Positions 47,222 to 58,555 of a stretch of 64,000 nucleotides of DNA are shown piece by piece. The notes under the pieces are model-generated. The model ran no database searches. It was given only the letters and a program-made list of their open reading frames with translations, and was not told the DNA's origin. How positions within the stretch are numbered: the first letter of the stretch is position 1; the number at the start of each line of letters is the position of its first letter. Source of the DNA: Lentinus brumalis (taxonomy: Eukaryota; Basidiomycota; Agaricomycetes; Polyporales; Polyporaceae); assembly GCA_001792895.1 (NCBI GenBank), contig MARA01000018.1, forward strand, positions 62,001-126,000, in the 5' to 3' direction. The position numbers and the translations under genes were made by a program.

Positions 47222-47489
47222 GCGGATGGTGGGCGCCCCGGGACCGGCAGAAGCAGAACTTTACGTGAGTGCGTAGAGGGCAAGTGATAGCGACGACAAG
47301 CGCTTGAAGACTTCACAACATCTGTACAATTTGCTTCCGTGATCCAAGTCCTTCCGTCTTTCCGGGGAGGGTGTGTTCAAGGTGGACCGTAAAACGGGAT
47401 AGTAAAGGATAAGTAACAACTGTATTCGAGTGCTACTAATAGCGATAAGTAACATACTTATTGAGGCAGGGTCATTGGCCCGGAACAAC

Positions 47490-47620
47490 GCCGGAGTTGA
47501 TAGGCGCCAGGCCCTGGTCTGGGCTCCGGAGGCCCGGGACGAGGTGGCTGTGCGGCGGGATGATGGGCCTGAGCGGAGTTTGAAAGGCCACGAAAACCGG
47601 GTGGGAGATTAACGTCAAGT
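47490..47620 (-). repeat. MULE right terminal inverted repeat
   Basis: Reverse complement begins ACTTGACGTTAATCTCCC. The only difference from the left end is A for G at position 11. Confidence 0.95.
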
Positions 47621-50600
47621 TGCCAAGGCGGGAGCGTGCGCCCGTAAAGTTGATACCCCCCAGGCGACTCGATGGGGTAGATGGCCGCGACGAGCCCAGC
47701 GATACCGATCGCTCCCTGGTATCGCCCGGTCAGCAGACCGCAGACGGACAGAGACTTCCAAGTGCGACTTTGCGACTTACTCGAGGGGTGTATGTGCGGG
47801 ACGGGTTCATCTTCTGTCCCACCAGCCGACAGCGTGGGTCGATCTGCGTTGTCAGACTCATCACCCAGCTCACAGATGTACGTGATCGTCTTGAACGTAC
47901 CGGAACAAGGAAAGGACACGCCAGGTAGAACCCTACCCCCAGCACGAGCTGCAACGCGCGATGAGCGTCCCGACGTCGTGCGTCCCACGCGTAACTACGC
48001 ACCCAATCTGTGCGGACGAGCAACTTCAAGGCGTCCTCGGCGCTCTCCAGCCCGTTGTTCCTAGCTAGGTACTCGACGTTGCTTGGGAGGTAGACCGCGT
48101 GCTCTCTGATACTCCGCATGTACCGCTCCAGAGCTTCCCGGTTCCACCTGTCGTCGAGGACAATCGGGAACGTGATCCGCCGACCGGGGAACGTGAGCGA
48201 GTCGACGCTCGAGGGGAGCGACGCCTCAGCCGCGATCAACGCCGCAAGCAGATCGCCCTGCAAGACGACGAGAGGATCAAAATGCACCTGAAACGAATGC
48301 TCAGACGCTATCAAAGCGTACAGGAGGACGAGAGACGCACCATGGTGGAGCGTATGCACGGCGCAAGCGACCAGATGCCGGGTATGCCGCGCTTCCTGAC
48401 TTCCGTCTCGAACGCGTGGATCCGGGCACGGATGGCGAAGTCCAGCACCATGTCCCCGAACTCGACCAGGATCGCGGAGTCGCCGGCCTGTCGAAACACG
48501 ACACTTGGGCGATTCGTGGCAGCGTCGGCGGGGACGGTGTGGAGCCGCGGGTCGATGTTGAGGTCTTCAAGGTTCGCCGAAGCTGGTGGGCTCGGGAGGC
48601 CAGTCGATGGCGGATCTGCGAGAGTCTCGAGGAGGTGCTCCTGATCCTGGTACAGCGACATAGCTTGGTCGTGCGAGATACGCTTGAACTGCACCGTGTT
48701 CCCAGCACGAAATTGTCCAAGCTTCCACCTAACGACTAGTCAACCAGAGCCTCCTCATCGCGGGGGAGGGAGGAACACTCACAGCTCCGCACTTGCAACC
48801 GTACACGCGCACAAGTACCCGCCCATATCCGGGCCTTCGTGCGTCAGAATCACAGGCGTGTCCCCGTTCACGTTGATCGTCCCGAACGCATACCCGTTGT
48901 CGAGGATGTTGCTCGGGTGCGAGCCGCCTTCCCCGCCGTTCTCGCGCGCCCACTTGATTTGCGGCCCTTCCAGGCGGATGCCCATCCGGTTGCTCGACGC
49001 GCTGACCGTCCATCTCGTGCTGAAGAACTCCGAGATTCCCTCGGGCGTGATGAAGGTCGGATCACATTGTGGCCCGGGGAGGACGTAGACCGTCCAGTCG
49101 GCAGGGTATGTCGGGATGAGAGATAGAGGGATGTCAGGAAGACGTTCGGAGGCGCTTGGAGCGCAGTCTCCTAGAGCGATCTGGTCGCCAGCAGTCAGAG
49201 CGCGGCCCTGGTACCCTCCCAGCCCCATTGAGGTCGACTTGGATCCAAGGTAGCGTGGTATCTCCGGGAACCCGCCGCGAATTGCAACATACGTGCGCAT
49301 GCCGGTGCCCTTAGCTGTGCCGACGACGAGCTTGCTCTCAGCCGGGACGACAACACGCTCCCACATCCGCGCTTCTTGCCCGTCGACGGTGACAGTGCTG
49401 GGAGCACCAGTGACGGCGACGATCGCAGCTGCGTGGAAGAGCAGGCGGCAGCCGGTCAGGGTCAGCTCAAGTCCTTCTGTGCCCGGTTCGTTCCCGACGA
49501 GGACGTTCGCTACCCGGAAGGCGAAGGAATCCATGGGCCCGCTTCGAGGCATACCGAGCCCAACACGCCGGCCTGGATAGTCCTGCACCGTGGTCTCAAG
49601 TCCGCCGTTCTGCACTGTGAACGCCCTGACGCATCCAAATGAGTGAAGCGATGACAAGAACGAGATCATCACACGTACCTCGGCATGAACAAGAACGAGT
49701 CTAGGAACGTTGTCGTGGCGTTCCCGGCGCGGAACACCTCGGAATCACATATCGCCTTGAGGTACTGGACGTTGTTCGGCGGGCCATACAGCTTCGTCCT
49801 CGAGAGCACGTCTGACAGTCGGTCGATTACCTCGGCTCGCGACGCGCCAGAGACGATGAGCTTGCATGCGAGGGGATCGTAGTGAGATGTGATCGTCGTC
49901 CCGGTCTCGACCCACGACTCGACCCGCAGGTACTCCTCTTGCGGGAACGAGACTTGCTGCAAGACTCCGGGGGAGGGCTTGAATTGCGCGGATGGGTTCT
50001 CGCAGTAGATCCGAACCTCGATCGCATGATATCGACGCTCGGACGGAGATACCGAGTACAAATCTTGGTTATAGAAGGGGTGAGAGAGTATGGGGCTGTC
50101 GAGCTTGTCGTGCGTCGCGATTCCTTGCAGTATCATAAGTTCGACAACATCAAGGCCGGGATTGGCTTCCTCCGTGACCGGATGTTCCACCTACGGTCTG
50201 AGTCAACAGGAGAGAACAACAGTAATACATGCATCAAGCCCCTCTCACCTGCAGACGAGTGTTCATCTCGAGGAAGAAGAACTCCCCCGTGGCGTCGTCT
50301 ACGAGGAACTCTACAGTGCCTACAGATTCGTACTGCACATGCTCGGCGAGACGAACGGCAGCTGTCCACAGACGGGCCTGGATATCTGGAAGAGATCATC
50401 GTCAGCGCATGCAGTGGAGATAGTACGATAAGTAAAGCACCTGGGTGACGAATCATGAACGGGCTCGGAGCCTCCTCGATTACCTTCTGATGCCTCCTTT
50501 GGACGCTGCATTCGCGCTCGCCCATGTGAATGGCGTGGCCTTTGCCGTCTCCGAAAACCTAGGAAGGCTCCGTCAGTCAAAGTCGTAAGATATACCGAAG

Positions 50601-51351
50601 ACGCACCTGCACTTCAACGTGCCGTGCACGCGGGTAGTACCGCTCGATGAAAAGGCCGTCGTTGTGGAACAGTGCCTGCATAATTTGTCGTACATGTTGG
50701 AACGGGCGACAAGGAAGGCAGAGAGCTAACACTGACCTGGGCGCGAGCTTGCGTAGATTCGAACTTCTCGCGCAGCTCTTCGACTGAGTTGCAGACGACA
50801 AGCCCCATGCCTCCGCCACCAGCTGTTGACTTCAACATGACAGGAAGACCGATCTCCGATGCTAGCGCGACTGCGTCGTCCACGTCTCGCAGCAGACCCT
50901 GAGAACCCGGCACCAACGGGACGTCCACCTCCCTGGCCAACTCGCGTGCGCGATGTTTCAGACCCATCGCTTCTATAGTTCCCGGGCGGGGACCTAACCA
51001 TCCTATGCCCGCGTCGACCATCATCTGCGCGAAGGTCGCGTTCTCGGACAGGAATCCGTATCCCGGATGCACAAGCGTAACCCCGCGGTCCTTGCATATG
51101 GCGACAATGGCTTCCGCATCCAGGTATCCGCGGGCGTTGGAAACGGGATCCTCGTCGTGCGCACGTAGTGGGACGGCTTCGTCTGCGAGGATGACGTGAG
51201 GCGCCGTCGCATCGGGACGCGTGTATACCGCGACCGTGGCGATCTTCAAACGCTTCGCTGTGCGCAAGATCCGTACAGCGATCTCGCCGCGATTCGCGAC
51301 AAGGAGCTTGTGCGATGTGTAGGCCGGAGCTGGAGCATTCGAGGTCGACAT

Positions 51352-52198
51352 CGTGGCCTTGAGGATGCCAGTAGGTAGGCGGGGCTCGGCGCAAGCCTTC
51401 GCTTTAGATACGAGTGCTACGGCGCGATAGCATGAGAATAAATTCACGGATACACACTCGATCTGACCTTACAAGTTGTTCCCATCCGGTCGGTAGAGTC
51501 TCATGACCAGACAGGAATGGACATCTGAGCGTTATCAGGACCTGCCACTCGGCAGGAGGCATGACCACGGTCCAACCAACGTTCAGCATTCACTTGGGAT
51601 GGTATTCCTGGCCACTAAAGTGGATCAGGTCTGTACTCGACAAATGACGCATCAAAATGGGGTGGGAAAGGCCACGTGGGTCCGCCTTCTGTGTTTTGGG
51701 TCGCTCAATGGGGTATGTGGCTCGCACGATGCATGTGCTCTTCTGTTCTACGCTCGTACTCTGCAACTCCATGTTCTGTTCGTGGCGCGGCACAGGCACT
51801 TCACTGCGCGAGGAAAAAAGTGTCCATTGATCTGCGTGAGGAGGTGGTTGTTATGGGACTAAATCCGGTCAAACTTGCAAAAAAAGCACTCTGGCAGGAC
51901 TCGAACACGCACAGCTACGACTACATACACACAGCAGCGTGCTACCAGGTACACCATTACATCTTACGTTTCAACGAGGCTGCAACACCTCATGGACGCA
52001 GGCGGCGTTGTACATGTTCGCGACCAGCCGTCTCATGGGTCGCTTACGCTGTTAATCTGCGAAGTCTGTTGCCAAGTGGCAGTTGCGTATACGTACAAGC
52101 TCGCGACCGGCGGTGGCATGCGGTGTCGCTCAAGTTGTCGGGCTGACATGAGCGTTGGGCTCGCAAGAGACGATTAAGGTTGCTTCTTTCACCCCAAA
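51352..52198. other. gap between urea carboxylase and the Helitron end
   Basis: Promoter side of the urea carboxylase gene, then unassigned DNA. Met at 51447 could extend the carboxylase N-terminus. No other gene seen. Confidence 0.35.
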
Positions 52199-52225
52199 GG
52201 GGCGGTGCGTTAAGCGCACCGCCCC
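52199..52225 (-). terminator. Helitron 3' hairpin overlapping the helicase stop codon
   Basis: GGGGCGGTGCG-TTAAG-CGCACCGCCCC, 11-bp perfect stem. The last stem base is shared with the TAG stop of the helicase (52225-52227). A hairpin of this kind marks Helitron 3' ends and acts as the transposition terminator. Confidence 0.75.
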
Positions 52226-55200
52226 TACGCTTCGTGGTTTCGACGCCATTGCATGGCGTTTGCTTCGTCTAGCCGGTCGAGTCGGTCGAATTCTGCGCGC
52301 AGCTCTGCTGATATGTCTGCTTCGATCTTGCGGGGTTTGAACAGTCGTAGTACTGCGAGGCCGTCGAGTGTGCGTACCCGAGAAAGCATGACATATGCAC
52401 CCTGAAGGGAGAAGCTGCTGTCGAGGTCGACTATCGCTGCGTCCAGTGACCGCCCTTGCGCCTTATAGTCCGTGTATGCGTACGCAGGCAGGATCGGCGG
52501 TTGCAGCCGTGTAACGTTGTCGAAGTCCGCGGGTACGGTTTTCGTCGCACGTCGTCTTGTCCATCTGAAGTACGAACCATTAGGGAACACAGGCACGACG
52601 TCAGTCGGCAGACCAACCAATTTCCCTGCGCCCGGGATCTCGACATACACGACGGAGAGCGTGCGGTAGCCTAAACGGTCGTCGTACTTGATATCTCTTA
52701 CCGTCCCAACCGCGCCGTTCACAACGTGGTAAGCAAACGCTAGATTTTCTTGAATCATAACTCGCATCCCGGGAAACAGAGGCATGCGGCCTAAGCTGTC
52801 GTTCGTTGTTGTTGATCCCAGATCCCATACTGTTTCCCGTGCGGGTCCTTGAACGATTTCGCCGTTAATCTTGTCAATTGCGAAATACACCTCTACGCGT
52901 GCGCCGATGCTGTCTGCATGAAGGTGCAACAGACGCCAATTCAGCGCGTCCCGCGTCGCCTTTCGGCCGACGATGACGGGTGCGTCGACGAAGCGAGCGC
53001 AGGTCTGGTGGTCAAAATTCTGAATCAAACGCCTTTGTAGTGCGCGAAAGTCGTATGCGGTTCCGTTGTATCGTGCATCTCCACTGCGTCCCTCTCTAAC
53101 GCGACCCAGAAGATCGGAGTAAGGTGCGTCCATGCTCTGCCGTTGGTTTTTGCGGAGCATGACAACGGTGGTTACTGATCTCCACAGGAAGACTCCTTTA
53201 AAGGCAGCCAGGGTGGACTTGTGCTGGGCATCCTGTTCCGTCGGCCTGCCGATATACCGGTGCGAGTACAGTGCGGGACTGTTGACAGGTCTGAGTTGCC
53301 CGAAATCTCCAAAAAACATCATGTTGACACCTCCAAACGGATGATCCTCCGCAAGTGCGGACTGTCCTTTCGCGTGTTGCATGCGAGAGGATATCGCCGC
53401 CAGGAGATTCGCACTAACCATTGAGATTTCGTCTATAATAAGATAGAACACATCGCCCCATATAACTGACAACCGCTGCAAATCTGGATTGTCCTCGTTT
53501 GGCAACAAAAGAAGCGAGTGGATGGTGTATCCACCGATCAATACAGCGGCTGCGCCTGTAGGGGCAGACACTAGAATCTCACTCCGGCGTCCGAGCAGGC
53601 TGAACAGGCGGAGGATTGCCTGGATCACGTAGGATTTGCCGGTGCCGCCCACACCGCCGACATACATCGACAGCTGGGGACCGTGAAAGCATACGTGTCT
53701 AGCGACGATCTCGAACGACCGGAGTTGCTCGGGGTTGTTACGTAGTTTGTATTCGAGTATGACGTCGTCAATCACGGACTGCAGCTCCTCGACGCTGGGA
53801 ATGGCGTTGAGGTTGCGGTCCGGCTGTCGTACAGGCTCTGCATGAGATGCCGGTAGTGACATGGCTGCAACTACGGCGGGCTGAGGGTTTCTTCCGCGGT
53901 TGGCGGCGGGAAACGTGCTTGCTGGCGTGGTCGGTGGGACGGGCTCCGGTCTACGGTTCTTCTTCAGCAGACGCATGTAACTGTGTTCGGCGCGAATCGT
54001 TTCCAATTGGGACCCAGTCACCTTGCTAACAGAACCGCTCGTGTCGCCGCCAGGTTCAGCCCTAGCACGAGTGAAGCACCTGTCCAGGGCGACTCGAGCG
54101 GGGATCGAGATCATATCAGTGAGAGTGTCCAAAGGAGATCGCTGTGTCACTAGCGATGTCTGCGCGTCCAGAAGGCCCAGCGACGCTGGGTCAGGTATTG
54201 CGTCCTCGTCCGCTTCGAATCCGCCGTCTTGTGCATTCGGTTCGTTGTCGTCCGCAACGGCTTCCCCCGCGGGGGTTGCTGTCGCGAGCCGCCTATCCCG
54301 TCGTACGCCGTCCCTGGCGTCGCGACACTCGTTAAGAACATTCATGTTGGCGATGATCGTGCGGTGGTGCTGCGGGATGTGGTGTTTCTGCCGGTCGTAA
54401 CTAGCAATCCATGACTCCTCGGCGTATTTTATATCGGCCGGTGTGCGCCAGGGGACAAAGAGCACCAGTACCGTCCTCGCCCAGCTTTCGCGCTCCTCAT
54501 CGGAACGATCGTTGCGAGCTATCCGCTTTCCGAGGATCACAGGGACTACCCACAGGACGCGTTTGCGTACAAGGTGAGTTTCGTGGTCAGGATGCCCGGG
54601 CATAAAGTGGCCGCGGTCTTCAGGGGGGCGCCCTCTGGAAGGGCGCTGGCCATCGCCATCAACGCGTGCCTGACGTCGCTGTGTGTCAGACGAGCGAGTG
54701 ACTTTCTCCGTTAGACCAACGAACTGGTAAAGTGACATGGAATTGAACGGCTCTGTCTGCGGCCGCAACAGATAATCCTGCTGCTGGTTCAGTGCGGATA
54801 TAGTTCCGTTCGTGAGCAGCAGCGTTACCGATTGTTCGCCTGCGATGGAGCCTGCCATTGCGTCTTCCGCAGAGGGTTCGGAGACCATGGTTACACTTGG
54901 ATCGCCGGGGGGGGCGCGCGGTCCCTGGTCCGAATCCTGTCCGGTATTCGTTGAGCCGGACCGGGTGGAGTTCGTATCGGGGTTCGGAACGACCTGCGCC
55001 GTTTCCGTCGTTTGGAAATCGCCCCAATGCGTCCTCACAAGTCGTTCGAACGCCCTATAATAGAGGAGACGGAAAGTGTGACTTTTGTAGTGGTCGCCGC
55101 CGCCGACTACATGGCTCATTACCTGAGCGTGCGATATTTCCTGACGCGACAGCATACTGTTAACGACAATTGTGAGTGCACCTGAGCATACCTGGCGTCC

Positions 55201-57134
55201 GTTGCGTTAATAGCGTACATGAGCGCTGCGAGGCCTAAGTGCGTAGGCAACGACGATTTGGTGATGTAGTCGGTGACGTAATATATAAGGGCCTTCACAC
55301 CTTCGCCTGAGCCGATGTGCTTGACATCCATGTTTGCCTGCGTAACAAACATTACCAGGTCGTTGTAGTTAGCGATTCGTGGATGGAGTCGGCGGAGCTG
55401 AATAGACATTGTATCCACGTCGAGGGTGGTCTCGGCGCGAGTCTTACCGTCCATTTGCATGTGGCAGTTCTCGTCCGAACGTCCCTGATTAGAGCGCAAA
55501 TACTTCCAGCATGTCTCCGTATGCTCGTGCCAGTTGTAGCATTGTACCAGTTCGTTCACAAACGTCAAGTACTGTTCGCGAAACGCGTCAGGAGACATGT
55601 TCGTGATAGATGGCGGCGCCCTCACACCGGGATGGAGGTTACCTGGCAAGTCGCGAAAAGGAGGTCGTGGTAGCGCCTCTCCCTGTGGCTCTATCACTAC
55701 CTCGGTTGTACCGAGCAGCTCGGATTTGATGATGCTTTCTAGCCACGCGAACATGTGTGACTTGTACGTTGGTGAGTTCTGCATCATGTCGCGCATTTTC
55801 TGTGGTGCGGGATGACCGTCCAGCCACAGCAGCATATGACAGTGGAGGGTGCCTCTTGCTTGCGCCTCCACGGTGCCGTAGTACGCCGTGCATTTCCCGA
55901 ACAAGCCCTTCTCCGATTTCCCATACCGTAACACGACATTAACGAAATTGGAGATTATCGTGTGAAAGAATTTCGCGCACGCTGCAGGGTTTTTTGCGAC
56001 CAGCAACTTCCTCTGCCAAGAAGTGAGTTCTTCCCCGACAGCAACATCATCCAGCTCAATGTCCTCCCCTGCAAAGAGCCTCACAAGCGGGTGATGTATA
56101 TCAGATGGGTTGAGTGTCACAAAAAACGCCGGCGTACCCTGAAAGTTGACTAGAGCGCGAATTTCATTACGCAGCGCGAGCTTGTATCCAGTCGTACCGG
56201 GGATGTTGGGTAGCACCGCAGCGACACTGTCCACCAGTTCGACCATACTGACCTCTTCGGCGGTGCATGGTTTGTACGACGGGTCGTGTTCGAAGCGTCG
56301 TATCAGCTGCGACAACACTTTTTTGTCGACGGCGAGCAAAGCGGCGACGGTTCGCCGTTGCTGCGATTCCTTCACGCGAAAACGCACCGAGTCGCAGACA
56401 GCCTTCTTCTGAAGTATATTGAAGTACACGAATGCGAAATTGGGATCGCGTTCGAATGGCCCATTGTCTAGTTCCAGGAGATACTTCAGCTGCTGCTCCA
56501 TTGAAACATGTCGGCTACGGTCGGGATGATGAAACCCGCCGATCCCCCATGGATCGAGGTGGGGGAAGAGCCAAGTCAACAAAGCTGGATTTTTGAAGTC
56601 AGGCACGAACTTGTCACCTGCCTTGGAGCATATAAATCGACCCTGCGTGAGGCAGTGGGACAAAGCTCGCATCTTCATGTCTCTATAGGATACGGGGGTT
56701 TCGTCGCCGCACGTATACCCCACATTTTCCATCAGCAACGATTGGGGCTCGATGGGGGCATCGGCGTCGTCGTTGTGTGTCGTGTAATCCGCAGTGCTTG
56801 CGTCGATGGCCACGTTGTTACCGAGGAAGCCTATCTCCATCGCGGCCGGTACTGCGGAGTCGGACTCCTGATCTGCAACAGGAAAGAGCGCATCAAGGTT
56901 GGCTTGACTGAGACCGAAGAAATTCTCGTCGTCAACGGCATAGTACGGGTTGCTTGTGACAAGGAATTCGATCAGCGTCTTCACAACAGACTTGCGTGCC
57001 AGCAACACCTTCGTTTTCCGAATCGTTTCTGGCGTAGGTTTACTGCGCCCCACGAAAACTGCACAGACAGTGTCGCGAACGACCGACGGGGGCGGTGGAA
57101 GGAGGCTGTTTAACTGGGTGGAGTTCTGGGGCAT
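52225..57134 (-). CDS. Helitron Rep/helicase (RepHel)
   Basis: Fusion of an HUH replication initiator and a Pif1-family helicase. Rep part: SFVTLNPSDIHHP-type segment (written FVTLNPSDIHHPLVRLFAGE), the HUH motif GTLHCHMLLWLDG near 55830, and the catalytic tyrosine region IYYVTDYITKSSLPTHLG near 55270. A 35-nt intron (55157-55191, GTATGC...TTAACAG) joins NATDAS to MLSRQEISHAQVMSH and removes a stop. Helicase part: Walker A GGVGGTGKSYVIQAI near 53650, Walker B LIIDEISM near 53430, FFGDFGQLRPV, and motif VI TDYKAQGRSLDAAIVDLDS near 52430, stop at 52225. The apparent start MPQNSTQLN at 57134 is probably internal to a longer protein; see the upstream frame. Confidence 0.88.
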
Positions 57135-57184
57135 GACAAGGACGTTTCCTCGTAAGAACTTCTGCGGAACGGGACGGCGTTCGT

Positions 57185-58126
57185 CTACAGGATGGGGCTC
57201 GTCGGCATCGCCCGGCCTCCCCCCATAAACTCTTTGAAGCGAAACGATATTCGGCTACTTCGTGCCCGAGCGATGAGTACTTTGTCGACGTGCGTGCTAG
57301 CAGATAACGCTTCGCCGACCGAGTACGGGAGTTCGTCTACGCCGTAGTATAACCAGTTAGCGAGGCATAGCTTCGGCATCCTACGTCGTTGCACGACTTC
57401 ACCTTGGCATTCACCGCACATGTTAAGCAGTGCAAGTACCCATGGGTCCACCATGCCGTCCGGGTAAAGTATAGCGTTGTCGTACAGGTCGAACGCATAC
57501 GTCGTCGGCAGAACTGCGTCGGGAAGAGCGTCATTCCGCAAGAGAGAAAGGTCGAAGTCTGCTGGGCTAACGACCGATACGTCGCTTGCCGCGCGACGAC
57601 GAGCGCACACCGCACAGGGCAGCATGCGTAAGTTGTTGCTCGTCATCGTCTTCTGCCAATCGTCGATTATGAACCGACGCAAGGCATCGTCCACCACCGG
57701 GAGGTAGGACGTCGGCGACAGCGGACATGCACGTCGAGGGAGTGCCCGTGCTCGTTCTATTTGGGCGTCCGTTCGAACGCCGTTTCTGCGAGTCGTGAAG
57801 GTGGCAAGTACGTGTGGACAACCGTGAGTGCACGAGTGCTCCAGCAAGTTCCCCATAACAGTAGCGGCCGTGTCGCGCCCTGGGACTCGCATGTGATGAG
57901 CGTCGGCAAGCTTCTTCAAGTCTCGCCTCTGCCACATACTGTAGACTCCGAGGAGCCGCAGAAGGCTTGTATTCACTATGACGTCGTCATAGAAAAGATG
58001 TAGGTCATCGAGTGACACAACGTCGTCAACGAGGTACAGGTTGTCAAACGTGTGCGTTCGGTCGAGCATAAGCTCCGATTGCGCACACCACTCCAGCAAT
58101 GGGTGCTGGTCGTGCACCCCCGACAC
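57185..58126 (-). CDS. Helitron N-terminal DUF6570-like segment
   Basis: 313 residues, starting MSGVHDQHPLLEWC. It holds HSCTHGCPHVLATFTTRRNG, CAVCARRR, CGECQGEVVQRRRMPKLCLA and NWLYYGVDELPYSVGEALSA, the Cys-rich DUF6570 pattern found ahead of Rep in fungal Helitrons. The frame ends in FKEFMGGGR-AMPTSPIL just after a run of six G (57219-57224 as C on the plus strand). One extra G would lead to RPGDADEPHPVDERRPVPQK and straight into the Rep frame. The two frames were therefore one protein, now split by a one-base loss or a sequence error. Confidence 0.75.
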   Translation of the reverse strand: MSGVHDQHPLLEWCAQSELMLDRTHTFDNLYLVDDVVSLDDLHLFYDDVIVNTSLLRLLGVYSMWQRRDLKKLADAHHMRVPGRDTAATVMGNLLEHSCTHGCPHVLATFTTRRNGVRTDAQIERARALPRRACPLSPTSYLPVVDDALRRFIIDDWQKTMTSNNLRMLPCAVCARRRAASDVSVVSPADFDLSLLRNDALPDAVLPTTYAFDLYDNAILYPDGMVDPWVLALLNMCGECQGEVVQRRRMPKLCLANWLYYGVDELPYSVGEALSASTHVDKVLIARARSSRISFRFKEFMGGGRAMPTSPIL

Positions 58127-58189
58127 ACGAACTGTATAGCAATGAAAGCCCGCGACCGCACGGGACGTCTACGTCAGTCTACCGACGGA

Positions 58190-58555
58190 TCATGCTTCGA
58201 CGTATGAGCCGGACGAACCTAGCATCAGATCATCGTCTTCGTCGGGGATGGTTGACAACGCGGCGGTGATATCTGGTACGAGACACGGTCAGTCACAAGG
58301 AGGCGGTAGTCTTAGGGTGGGTAAACATGCCTTCTGTATCATCGGCGAGGTCGACGGGCGGTCCCAGCGAGTCAGGTGGTAGTGGGCCTGAACACGACAC
58401 AACACCGAGCATACAAGCAACACCATCGATGAGGTCTTCCCTGCATGAGATAATGTCGTGACGGAGCACGCACCGCCGTCATCGAGTGACATCGCCTGCA
58501 GGGTGATCGCCAGCATGTCTGCGGACAGCTCGCGGAGGTGGGTTATGGTCGACAT
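58190..58555 (-). CDS. small acidic protein gene (tentative)
   Basis: Start MSTITHLRELSADMLAITLQ at 58555, with protein-like exon 1 AMSLDDGGA. A very short intron (about 29-33 nt) would lead to EDLIDGVACMLGVVSCSG and GPPVDLADDTE. A GC-AG intron would then lead to DITAALSTIPDEDDDLMLGS and a stop at 58190. The unspliced alternative continues open to 58289 with a less plausible sequence. No homologue recognised. It is divergent from the ribonucleotide reductase gene (about 420 bp apart) and 64 bp from the Helitron N-terminal frame. Confidence 0.35.

Larger units (their letters stand above)
42940..47620 (-). mobile_element. complete Mutator-like (MULE) transposon
   Basis: 4681 bp. The 131-bp terminal inverted repeats (42940-43070 and 47490-47620) differ at one base (position 11). 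A perfect 9-bp target duplication TGCCAAGGC lies at 42931-42939 and 47621-47629. It encodes one transposase on the minus strand. Subterminal zones are rich in TTACTTA/TAAGTAA motifs. It is inserted in an exon of the urea carboxylase. The near-identical termini and intact coding exons point to a recent and possibly active copy. Confidence 0.95.
42053..51351 (-). pseudogene. urea carboxylase gene, interrupted by a MULE
   Basis: ATP- and biotin-dependent urea carboxylase (urea to allophanate), without an allophanate hydrolase domain. From the start at 51351 the biotin carboxylase domain runs KLLVANRGEIAVRILRTAKR, VHPGYGFLSENATFAQMMVD, the Gly-rich loop [68 protein letters not shown] and EVRIYCENPSAQFKPSPG. 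AHS2 follows (GGLETTVQDYPGRRVGLGMP; PMDSFAFRVANVLVGN). AHS1 follows ([47 protein letters not shown]). At 47620 the MULE interrupts the exon. AHS1 resumes below 42939 with TWGKGRDFAPDRPWMLRPFDQ. The biotinyl domain ends the gene (ILEAMKTEVNI, biotin-Lys in EAMKTE). Exons are otherwise open. Met at 51447 is an alternative start. Confidence 0.88.
52199..58126 (-). mobile_element. Helitron core (DUF6570 + Rep + helicase)
   Basis: Rolling-circle transposon on the minus strand. The 3' side is marked by a perfect 11-bp stem, 5-nt loop hairpin at 52199-52225, directly preceded on the plus strand by a smaller CCCC-AAA-GGGG fold. Coding order (DUF6570-like, HUH Rep, Pif1-like helicase) is typical of fungal Helitrons. 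I could not find a convincing CTRR terminus after the hairpin or a TC 5' terminus upstream, so the outer limits are unknown. The element may extend past 58.1 kb. Confidence 0.8.

Noticed and set aside
52199..52225. Rho-independent bacterial terminator
   Set aside because: There is a strong hairpin but no following T-run on the coding strand. The context is a eukaryotic Helitron end.
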